This document shows, in pieces, positions 6,528 to 16,687 of a stretch of 17,705 nt of DNA. Each line of letters begins with the position of its first letter. The stretch's first letter is position 1. Made by a program: the position numbers and the translations under genes. The DNA lies in assembly GCA_964386865.1 (NCBI GenBank), contig CAYLUN010000103.1, positions 1 to 17,705 of the forward strand, given 5' to 3'. The notes below the pieces were generated by a model. The model did not search any database and was not told the DNA's origin. It saw only the letters and a list, made by a program, of their open reading frames with translations. This DNA is from CAYLUN01 sp964386865 (GTDB taxonomy: Bacteria > Verrucomicrobiota > Kiritimatiellia > RFP12 > UBA1067).

Positions 6528-8819
6528 CTATTGTATGCCGATCACGGTGCCAGTGGGTACGACGGTGACGCGCACGAGCGACGCGGCGGGCGCTTCGCTA
6601 TCTGACGCCGAGAGCATGATGACATACTCGCCGATGCGCGTAAAGGTCGCGGCGGAGTCGGGTGCCGAAGCATCGGAGAAGAACACGTGGCTGGGGCTTC
6701 CGGCGACGACGCTCCAGGCGGCCGTGACGGCCTGGCCGGGGGGCTGTCCGTCGTCGGTAACGAGGCCCCCGAGGTTGGCGGGTAGCCCGACCTTGGCGGT
6801 GAGCGACGAGGGCACATCGACGACGGGCGCATGGTTATTGTCAGGGTCGGCGGCCAACAAGAGGGCCTCTTCGTCCGTGATGAAGCGCGAGTAGACGCGC
6901 AGCTCGTCGAGCACGCCGTCGAAGTTGCGGGTTCCGCCTGTTGGGCTGGTGTTGCCGATCACAAACGGCGAAGTGAAGGCCGCCGCTCCGGGGAAGGTTC
7001 CCGCGGGGGAGATCGCGGCGGAAAGATAGCGTTTGCCGTTCAGATACAGCGCCTGTTTCGAGCCGCTGGCCGCGGCGCGGCGGTCGAAGAGCACGGAGAG
7101 CTGGAACCACTGGTTGGTCGCGAGTTTGACATCGGAGAAGTTCCATGTGTACTGGGTGCCGTTGGTGCCGGTTGTCGCAAGGCTCAGCGTGTTGTCGGCC
7201 CGGACGTAAATCAGGTAGAAGTTCGGGCCGCAATTGTAGAAGCGCATATACGGGTTATTCGTGTAGGCGTTATCGTGGAAGAACCAGGCGGTGAAGGTCA
7301 TGCACTCGGCGTTGGTAGGGACATAGGCGGCTTGCGCGGAGGAGTCAGCTTTGGCCCCTCGCAGGCCGTAGCCGGTCTTGCCCGGCTGCAAGATGGCTTG
7401 GTTGGTGAGGGTCAGCGTGTTGGCGCTGGCGCTGTCGTAGGTTCGCCTGAGCGCGGGGCTGTCGTCCATGCGCCACCAGTGGGCGAGCCCGTCGGCTAGG
7501 TTGCCAGCCGAGAGCGTGACGGTGACGGTCACTTGAGCGGCTTGCCGCAGCGCGCCGTCGCTCGCTTCGAGCTGGACGACGTACGTGCCGTTGGTCGAGA
7601 AGAAGGCGGCCGTGCGGTTGGTCAAGGCGTCGTCGAAGAATACGGCGCCCGGGCCGCTGACCTTGCTCCAGCGGAGGCTCGTCGGGCCGGGCTGGCCGTC
7701 GTCCGTCACGGTCGCGGCGAGCAGTGCGCCCGCGCCCAGAACGGTGTTGGTGGCTGTCCAGAGCGGGGTGACGGTCGGCGCGGTGTTGACGGGCGGTGGG
7801 GCGTCGGCGGAGCGGACGACCGTGACGTCGTCGGAGACGATGCCGAGCGCGTTCGATGCCGTGAGGCGGAAGACGTAGGTGCCTGGCTCGGGTAGGGTGA
7901 CGGCGGTGGCGGGCAAGTGGGGGATGGCGATGGCGGGGGCCGATCCGGCAGGCGCTGAAACCACGCCCCACGCGGTGACTGTAGAAAGATCGCGCATGAA
8001 GGGGTTGGTGCTGCTCAGGCGCCCCGCGAGGAGGGTCTCGTCGCTGTAGACGGTTTGGCCCTGTCCGGCTTCGACGGCAACCGGTCGGTTCTGGTAGAGG
8101 GCGAGAACCTCTTTGTCGGAGAGCGGCGCGTCATAGAGCCGCACGTCGTCTATCAGGCCCGTGAGTGGGCGCACGCCGCCGGGGTTCGAGCCGTTGTTTC
8201 CGATGAAGGCTGTGCCGGCCGGAATGGCCGAGCTGAAGGCGTAACGCGCACCGGGATCGCCGCAGCGGACGCCATTGATGTAGAAGGTGGGCCAGACCAC
8301 GCGGGCCGTTACGCTGGTGTACTCTTGCCGATAGACCAGGGCGGCATGGAACCAGCGGTTGGTGACGAATTTGAAGGGGTCTTGGGCGGTGGTGGTCGGC
8401 CAGTTGTTGCCGCGCGCGCCGAAGCTGAACTGCCCCATCGTGTTAGACGGCATGTGGTAGTAGACGTCGCTGCCGATCTGGATGATACGAGGAAGGGTGT
8501 TGGTGGGGATGCCGTCCACATAGACCCAGGCTGAGATGCTCATGTTCGTCATAAGCGGACTCGCGAACGAGGCCCAGGCGTTGCCGGTGCCGTCGTAGCG
8601 GGCCGCCTTGCCGAAGCGACCCGACTCGATGATCGAGAGACCGGAACCTTTGGACGCGTGCCGGCCAAACCCGGACGAGTCTGCCAATTGGGTGGCGTTG
8701 GTAGCGTCGTCGAACTTCCACCAACCGATCATCCGGGGCGGGGTTTGCGCGGCGGCAGGACGGGCGGCCGATGCGAGCAAAAGGCCGATAGACAGGGTTA
8801 TCCCAATAATCCGACTCAT
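6528..8819 (-). CDS. Secreted LamG/PKD-like multidomain surface protein
   Basis: This 763-residue exported protein has a signal peptide MSRIIGITLSIGLLLASAARPAAA. Two LamG/concanavalin-like domains are visible: residues about 29-245 (opening IGWWKFDD, closing LIDDVRLYDAPLSDKEVLALYQ) and about 455-670 (opening LAHWWRMDD, closing VLDELRVYSRFITDEEALLL). PKD/Ig-like beta domains lie between and after them, each ending in a pattern such as GTYVFRLTASN, GTYVVQLEASDG or GEYVIMLSASDS. The gene has no catalytic signature and probably binds glycans or mediates surface attachment. The start at 8819 is chosen over an upstream in-frame codon at 8837 because GAGGAGG sits five bases before it and the signal peptide begins there. 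It leads an operon with the sialidase-like gene. Confidence 0.85.
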   Translation of the reverse strand: MSRIIGITLSIGLLLASAARPAAAQTPPRMIGWWKFDDATNATQLADSSGFGRHASKGSGLSIIESGRFGKAARYDGTGNAWASFASPLMTNMSISAWVYVDGIPTNTLPRIIQIGSDVYYHMPSNTMGQFSFGARGNNWPTTTAQDPFKFVTNRWFHAALVYRQEYTSVTARVVWPTFYINGVRCGDPGARYAFSSAIPAGTAFIGNNGSNPGGVRPLTGLIDDVRLYDAPLSDKEVLALYQNRPVAVEAGQGQTVYSDETLLAGRLSSTNPFMRDLSTVTAWGVVSAPAGSAPAIAIPHLPATAVTLPEPGTYVFRLTASNALGIVSDDVTVVRSADAPPPVNTAPTVTPLWTATNTVLGAGALLAATVTDDGQPGPTSLRWSKVSGPGAVFFDDALTNRTAAFFSTNGTYVVQLEASDGALRQAAQVTVTVTLSAGNLADGLAHWWRMDDSPALRRTYDSASANTLTLTNQAILQPGKTGYGLRGAKADSSAQAAYVPTNAECMTFTAWFFHDNAYTNNPYMRFYNCGPNFYLIYVRADNTLSLATTGTNGTQYTWNFSDVKLATNQWFQLSVLFDRRAAASGSKQALYLNGKRYLSAAISPAGTFPGAAAFTSPFVIGNTSPTGGTRNFDGVLDELRVYSRFITDEEALLLAADPDNNHAPVVDVPSSLTAKVGLPANLGGLVTDDGQPPGQAVTAAWSVVAGSPSHVFFSDASAPDSAATFTRIGEYVIMLSASDSEAPAASLVRVTVVPTGTVIGIQ

Positions 8820-8824
8820 AAGCG

Positions 8825-8831
8825 CCTCCTC
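8825..8831 (-). promoter_or_regulatory. Ribosome binding site fixing the LamG gene start
   Basis: GAGGAGG on the minus strand lies five bases upstream of the ATG at 8819. An upstream in-frame start at 8837 would put this site inside the coding region, so 8819 is preferred. Confidence 0.75.
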
Positions 8832-8848
8832 GACCAAATAACTACGCG

Positions 8849-8877
8849 AGTATGATATACCGACAAATGGCAGTCAA
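8849..8877 (-). promoter_or_regulatory. Candidate promoter of the LamG/sialidase-like operon
   Basis: On the minus strand TTGACT (8872-8877) and CATACT (8849-8854) are separated by 17 bases. An alternative pairing is TTGACG (8879-8884) with TATATC (8854-8859), spaced 19. Both lie in the only AT-rich stretch between the divergent genes and would give a leader of roughly 20-30 bases. Confidence 0.4.
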
Positions 8878-8915
8878 TCGTCAAAAACGGAAATATTACG
8901 AAAAATAGGCATGTT

Positions 8916-8924
8916 TGGTATATT
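8916..8924 (+). promoter_or_regulatory. Candidate extended -10 promoter of the GH106 gene
   Basis: TGGTATATT on the plus strand fits an extended -10 element (TGn followed by TATATT, a 5/6 match). No good -35 box is seen at the right distance, as is usual for extended -10 promoters. The predicted leader would be about 120 bases and includes a small hairpin (CGCCG-AAG-CGGCG, 8940-8952). Confidence 0.35.
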
Positions 8925-9036
8925 GAAAGAGGCGCTTGTCGCCGAAGCGGCGTTGCCACTGGATGAGGAAGTGTGTACAGTAACGTCATCGTGCGGGGTG
9001 ACCATTTGACGCGTCACAGGTGCCCCTGCGCGATCC

Positions 9037-9042
9037 GGGAGG
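9037..9042 (+). promoter_or_regulatory. Ribosome binding site fixing the GH106 start
   Basis: GGGAGG lies eight bases before ATG 9051, where a signal peptide begins. The open frame extends upstream to a GTG at 8973, but those 26 codons read as non-signal sequence ahead of the leader, so 9051 is chosen. Confidence 0.75.
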
Positions 9043-9050
9043 TTGGGGGT

Positions 9051-12947
<3,897 letters not shown>

Positions 12948-12971
12948 ATCGCGCACCTTCAAGTATCGGTC

Positions 12972-13295
12972 TTGCGGACGTGCTGCCTCGGTGCTGCTAT
13001 TCTCAAAGCGCTACTCAAGGAGAAAGGGTCGGAGGCCGCGATCCTTCGTAGCCTGACGGCCTTCACGCATCCAAGGCGGCTCACGATCATGACCCAGCTA
13101 CAGGCGAAGCGGATCCTGTCGTTCGAGTCCCTCATCCGCGAAACGGGAATCAGCTCTCCAGCGCTGTATCGGCACCTTGCCAAGCTCGAGGCACGCGGAA
13201 TCGTCTGCACGGAAGGGGGCGCCTAGCGGTTGGCTGACGGCGTCGAGAGTCTGACCAGATCCCTCCTGAGCATCCTCGCCGGCGCTCACGCCTAG
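12972..13295 (+). pseudogene. ArsR-like winged-helix regulator interrupted by an in-frame amber codon
   Basis: The frame reads a typical winged helix-turn-helix: ILRSLTAFTHPRRLTIM, then a recognition-helix region SSPALYRHLAKLEARGIV. It stops at TAG 13224-13226 right after CTEGGA. Reading on in the same frame gives RLADGVESLTRSLLSIL up to TAG 13293-13295, which is the expected wing and terminal helix. The interrupting codon sits where ArsR-like proteins often have a tyrosine (G-x-Y-R-L), so a TAC or TAT to TAG change is the simplest explanation. No convincing start or ribosome binding site exists. The TTG at 12972 is arbitrary, and the frame runs back to the GH106 stop, so the 5' end may be missing as well. 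It is probably a decaying regulator; DNA target unknown. Confidence 0.6.
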
Positions 13296-13308
13296 TCGCA
13301 AGCATTCT

Positions 13309-13326
13309 CACACCTCCGGAGGTGTG
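13309..13326. promoter_or_regulatory. Perfect 18-bp palindrome, candidate operator or SD-sequestering element
   Basis: CACACCTCCGGAGGTGTG is its own reverse complement with no spacer. It lies 14 bases after the restored end of the winged-helix frame. It contains GGAGGT, which could serve as a ribosome binding site for TTG 13331, and CACCTCC, which mimics the 16S rRNA 3' end. A dimeric regulator site or a self-complementary RNA element are both possible. Confidence 0.45.
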
Positions 13327-13330
13327 GAAA

Positions 13331-13447
13331 TTGCGGGAACGGCTGTTCGGCAAGACGATGAAGAGAGAAAATACATCAGGCGTGGACGACTACTTCTTCG
13401 TGTTCCTCACAGCACTAGAGAATGGGTGGCACGTAGTTTCATTCTGA
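13331..13447 (+). CDS. Possible 38-residue small protein (doubtful)
   Basis: The TTG at 13331 follows GGAGGT (13318-13323) by seven bases, and the frame gives a 38-residue product with an aromatic-rich centre (DDYFFVFL) ending at TGA 13445-13447. I do not recognise it. It may instead be a fragment: joining it by one frameshift to the next frame would give a longer polypeptide. An overlapping alternative frame from GTG 13324 to 13560 (78 residues) competes with it. Confidence 0.2.
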   Translation: MRERLFGKTMKRENTSGVDDYFFVFLTALENGWHVVSF

Positions 13448-13560
13448 TGAAAACTGTTCCGAAACCAACACGATGGGGTCGTCTGTGGGCAAGAGTCACA
13501 GGGAGTCAGGATGTAGTCCTGAGCGATGCCGCACGATCAGTGCTCAAAGAGGGCGGATGA
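13447..13560 (+). CDS. Possible 37-residue basic small protein (doubtful)
   Basis: ATG at 13447 overlaps the preceding TGA by one base (TGATG), a layout typical of coupled translation. The product is basic at its start (MKTVPKPTRWGRLWAR) and ends with a short helix-like segment (LSDAARSVLKEGG). There is no independent ribosome binding site. It could equally be the C-terminal part of a frameshifted gene. No family recognised. Confidence 0.2.
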   Translation: MKTVPKPTRWGRLWARVTGSQDVVLSDAARSVLKEGG

Positions 13561-13594
13561 GCCGAACCTCGCTTATTGATGCGACCTTTCGGCT
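13560..13594. terminator. Hairpin between convergent frames, candidate bidirectional terminator
   Basis: AGCCGAA (13560-13566) pairs perfectly with TTCGGCT (13588-13594), with a further CGC/GCG pairing inside the loop. It lies just before the stop of the minus-strand hyaluronidase-like gene. No T-run follows on either strand, so the assignment is tentative. Confidence 0.35.
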
Positions 13595-13606
13595 GGAAAT
13601 ATCATG

Positions 13607-14878
13607 TCAGGGGGCCATTTCGATGCGTTCCGCGCGGCCATTGATGACACGGTAGATCTCGGTGTGGCGGCCCCGGACTGTGAGCGAGATGTCGGTTGCG
13701 CCACAGCGTGCGACGACGTTGGTTTCGGACGCGTCGTCCGGCCACGGGTTGCAGGCGAGCACCAGCCACTCGCTGTCGCTGACGCGTAGCTTTCGGATGA
13801 GTGGTCTTTTCGCCTTCCAAGCCGCATGGATCGGCTCGTCATTGTCCGGCTTGGTTCGGGCGATCATGTCGGAGAGAGCCGCAACTCGGCTAAGGCTCCG
13901 CACGAAGAGCGGCAGGGTGCGGTAGTAGGGGCCTTGGCCCTTGGGCTCCCAGCCCCACAGCACCACGCCGCGCGCGCCGCAGAAGTAGGGGAGAACCGCC
14001 ATCGCCTCGGCCAGATAGTCGTCGACCTCTTGACCCTTGAGTTTGGCGTTGCTGTCGTGGTAGCGCAACCAGAGGTAGGCGTAGGTCGGCTTGCCTCCGT
14101 ACTGCGTCATGCGCTGCGCGTTCTCTTCGACATTCGCGCCCATGTAGTAGACGGAGCCGGGATTATCATAGAAGCAGTAGACGCTCGCGACGCAGAAGTC
14201 CACGGCGGGGGCGATGTGCCGCCACAGCTCGGCGTCGGTCTTGTGCGTGCCGTCGATCTGCTGCGCGTCCTTGCCAGCCACGCCCCAGTAGTCGCGCCGA
14301 AAAGGCTGCGGGCCGTAGATGCCGACCGGGGTGACCGGATACTTCTCTTTGGCCCAGCGGCAGGGGAGTGTGAACCAGGAGGCCCACTCGCGGTAATAGG
14401 CGTCGCAGAGAGCTTCCGGCGTTGCCGCGCCCGAGGCCGCGCGAAGCGCCGCGTTGGCCCAGAGCGCGTCGGTGTTTTCCTCGAAGTGGAATTCGATGTC
14501 GTGGACGAAGACTGCCCGGCCCACTGTCGCGTCGATGTTACGGCGGACGATCCGCTCGAAATACGGCGGCTTGGCCCACGGGTTCGCACCGTCTGGCACG
14601 ATCTTCTCGCGCTGTTTGCCGGGGTAGTCCGAGTAGGTGTTGAGCAGGGCAACGCCTTCGAAGCCGCGTGCGAGGGCCTCGCGTTCGTTCTGGTCGCGAT
14701 CCTTGCCGCCGACGTTCCAGAAGGCCTTCAGCCCGCCTTTCATTTTAAAATCCGGCACACCGCTCCAGCTTGGCTGTGCCTCAGCCGCTGTGACGGCCTC
14801 TGGTGCAACGGCGGACGGGTTCGGCGCGGCCGCTGCGGTTGTCAACGCGCAGGCGATTAGACAGGGCAAACTTCTCAT
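13607..14878 (-). CDS. Secreted hyaluronidase-like TIM-barrel glycosidase
   Basis: This 423-residue protein has a signal peptide (MRSLPCLIACALTTAAAA). A barrel of about residues 45-350 follows. Asp127-Ile-Glu129 in VHDIEFHFEE matches the D-x-E catalytic motif of GH56-type hyaluronidases. The later stretches DFCVASVYCFYDNP, YAYLWLRYHDS (about residue 270) and GARGVVLWGWE (about 308) recall the FYGFPYCYN-, PYIxxRY- and GxVxWG-like strands of that fold. A short beta domain (residues about 355-423) ends the protein. No catalytic role is demonstrated; GH56 is mainly a eukaryotic family, so a distant bacterial relative, perhaps acting on uronic-acid-containing glycans, is the cautious reading. It lies 124 bases after the Sel1 lipoprotein gene on the same strand and probably has its own promoter. 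Confidence 0.65.
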   Translation of the reverse strand: MRSLPCLIACALTTAAAAPNPSAVAPEAVTAAEAQPSWSGVPDFKMKGGLKAFWNVGGKDRDQNEREALARGFEGVALLNTYSDYPGKQREKIVPDGANPWAKPPYFERIVRRNIDATVGRAVFVHDIEFHFEENTDALWANAALRAASGAATPEALCDAYYREWASWFTLPCRWAKEKYPVTPVGIYGPQPFRRDYWGVAGKDAQQIDGTHKTDAELWRHIAPAVDFCVASVYCFYDNPGSVYYMGANVEENAQRMTQYGGKPTYAYLWLRYHDSNAKLKGQEVDDYLAEAMAVLPYFCGARGVVLWGWEPKGQGPYYRTLPLFVRSLSRVAALSDMIARTKPDNDEPIHAAWKAKRPLIRKLRVSDSEWLVLACNPWPDDASETNVVARCGATDISLTVRGRHTEIYRVINGRAERIEMAP

Positions 14879-15002
14879 GGAACCAAGGATCTCCGCTTAT
14901 GCGAACGGACGATGAATAGGGTCTGTCGCATAGGTTGCTGACTTCTCGTGTGGCTGACTATTTGTGCGGCGATGCGCTGAAGATGGATGCGATCAAGGTG
15001 AT

Positions 15003-16547
15003 CTAAGGTGCGGGCTTGGATGCGTGAGCGAGTTCCGCGAGGCGCGTTTTGGCGTGCTTGCTGCCCTTTTCCGCCGCTCTGTTGTACCAGCGGCGCGACT
15101 CTGCTTCGTTCTTGATGGTTCCTGTTCCATTTTCGAGACATTCAGCCCATCGGAACATGCCGTAAGCACGGCCTCCGTGAGCTGACTTTCGGTAGCACTT
15201 CGCGGCGAGGAACAGGCTGCGTTCAACGCCCGCACCGTTCAAATAGCAGTCGCCCAAATTGGCCAGCGCCCAAGGTTCGCCGTGATCGGCGGCCGGTTGA
15301 TACAGCTTGACCGCTTGCTCGATGGACTTGTCAACGCCGTAACCCATTTCATAGCACCAGCCCAAGAAAACGGTGGCTTGGTCGAAGCTGTTTGTTGCCG
15401 CCTGAGCCAGCAATGCCAAGACCTTGACTTTGTCTTTCGGAACGCCGCTGCCCCAGTAATGGTACATGGCCAGTTCGTACTGCGCTTGGCCGTCGCCAAG
15501 CTCCGCCGCCTGACGGCACCACTCGGCTGCCGCCGCCGCGTTGGTGAGCGTGCCCTGGCCCCCATCGTGGCAGAGGCTGAGCCAGAGCATCGCGTCCGCG
15601 TTTCCTTTCTTCGCCGCGAGCGTGAACTGCCGCACCGCTTCGACGCGGTTAGAAACCCTGTCGTAGTTGTCGTTTCCAAACCCGTAATACCATGAACGTC
15701 CGGCAAGAAACTCCTTTGAGCCGTCGTCCTTTTGCTCTTCAGGCTGCAAGTTCAAATCCCACTTCAGCCGCATCCAGGGACTTGAGTTGGTCCAGCGCAG
15801 GTAGTTTATCCAATCTTCGAGCAGTTCCGGCTTTCGAGCGCTTTCTCTCGCCGACCAGAATCTGCGGCCCTCCACGTAGTTGTCGGCAAGCTCGCTCCAC
15901 GACCCAAAGGTCTTCTGCAGCAGTCTCGCGACCGGCATGATGCGGCTCCAAGCCTCTTTTTCAGAGAGGAAGCCCAGCAGGTATCCCCAGCCGCACAGCG
16001 CGACGTAGCGAGAGTAGTCCCAGCCCGTCAGGCTTGTGTCTTTGAACTTCTCGCGCGCGCCCCAAACGACGGCGAGCCGGTTGCTCAGCGTGCCGCCCTC
16101 GGCGTTCGCTTGGCGTTTGACCTGGCTTCGTTCCTCGTGCGAAAGTCGCTCTGTACGGCGAAGCCACTCGTCATAGCTTTTCCTGTGACCGCCACGCTCG
16201 AGGCTGCGCAGCGCGCTCAACAGGTCTTCGCGGTCGTGGATTCCCCAGTCACGCGCCAAGAAGTCGGGAACCGATCCCCTCTCCGTCTGGCCCCCCAAGA
16301 CATCAAAGCTGCCTCCGTTCAAGCCGACCCGAATCGCGCACGTCGCGAGCGCCCACTGCTTCTGCTTCTCGGAGGGGTGGGCGTCTTCCGGAAAGCGCTC
16401 GCCGATCAGCGGCGGATACCCCTTGCGCATCGACGAGGCGAAGGCCTCGCCCAGACCCCCGAGGCGCGAGCACGCCACGAGCGCCAGGGCTATGCAGGCG
16501 GCAGCCGCCAGCACGAGCAGCGTCACAGCAAGGTGTGCTTTTTTCAT
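15003..16547 (-). CDS. DUF1266 and Sel1-repeat lipoprotein
   Basis: This 514-residue protein starts MKKAHLAVTLL. A lipobox L-V-A-C with Cys26 follows the hydrophobic stretch, although an uncleaved membrane anchor is possible. Residues about 60-250 match DUF1266: the ARDWGIHDREDLLSALRSLERGGHR motif and the WDYSRYVALCGWGYLLGFLSEKEAW motif. Residues about 300-505 contain five or six Sel1-type repeats of 36 residues (examples: CRQAAELGDGQAQYELA, YQPAADHGEPWALANLGDCYLNGAGV, YNRAAEKGSKHAKTRLAEL). Sel1 repeats bind proteins, so an envelope scaffold is likely; DUF1266 has no known function. The start at 16547 is chosen over the longer frame from 16628 because the signal sequence begins there. There is no clear ribosome binding site, in line with the short leader predicted. 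Confidence 0.85.
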   Translation of the reverse strand: MKKAHLAVTLLVLAAAACIALALVACSRLGGLGEAFASSMRKGYPPLIGERFPEDAHPSEKQKQWALATCAIRVGLNGGSFDVLGGQTERGSVPDFLARDWGIHDREDLLSALRSLERGGHRKSYDEWLRRTERLSHEERSQVKRQANAEGGTLSNRLAVVWGAREKFKDTSLTGWDYSRYVALCGWGYLLGFLSEKEAWSRIMPVARLLQKTFGSWSELADNYVEGRRFWSARESARKPELLEDWINYLRWTNSSPWMRLKWDLNLQPEEQKDDGSKEFLAGRSWYYGFGNDNYDRVSNRVEAVRQFTLAAKKGNADAMLWLSLCHDGGQGTLTNAAAAAEWCRQAAELGDGQAQYELAMYHYWGSGVPKDKVKVLALLAQAATNSFDQATVFLGWCYEMGYGVDKSIEQAVKLYQPAADHGEPWALANLGDCYLNGAGVERSLFLAAKCYRKSAHGGRAYGMFRWAECLENGTGTIKNEAESRRWYNRAAEKGSKHAKTRLAELAHASKPAP

Positions 16548-16560
16548 CGGTGAACATGAA

Positions 16561-16588
16561 AATACAGAAAGGACTCGAGCGCTGTCAA
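16561..16588 (-). promoter_or_regulatory. Promoter of the DUF1266-Sel1 gene with very short leader
   Basis: On the minus strand a consensus TTGACA (16583-16588) is followed by TGTATT (16561-16566) after 16 bases. Transcription should begin near 16554, only about seven bases before the ATG at 16547, and no Shine-Dalgarno sequence is present. Confidence 0.5.
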
Positions 16589-16687
16589 AGCAATACCGCC
16601 CGTCGCAGGTCGGCATCGGGTGCATCAATTTTGGCCGCGCTCGTTATCGGATGGACGGGACGCGTGGTTTCTGGCTTAATGGGAGAC

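Larger units (their letters stand above)
8820..8937. repeat. Nine-base inverted repeat bracketing the divergent promoter region
   Basis: AAGCGCCTC (8820-8828) and its exact reverse complement GAGGCGCTT (8929-8937) flank about 100 bases of AT-rich sequence. The left copy overlaps the LamG gene's ribosome binding site. Confidence 0.5.
12948..13606. other. Low-coding remnant region between two glycoside hydrolase genes
   Basis: These 659 bases hold no full-length gene. They contain the interrupted winged-helix gene, a perfect palindrome, two very short overlapping frames and a 7-bp-stem hairpin. No tRNA, insertion-sequence ends or target duplications were seen. The interval is visibly richer in A and T after 13300 than its neighbours. 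Confidence 0.6.

Noticed and set aside
13190..13295. Genome-wide reassignment of TAG as a sense codon
   Set aside because: At least five genes here (ending at 501, 1148, 6528, 12947 and 15003) use TAG as the natural end of a well-formed protein, so a local mutation or read-through is more likely.
14879..15002. Possible terminator or promoter between the Sel1 and hyaluronidase-like genes
   Set aside because: A short GATCA-AGG-TGATC hairpin overlaps the Sel1 stop but has only five base pairs and no T-run, and no convincing promoter hexamers were seen.
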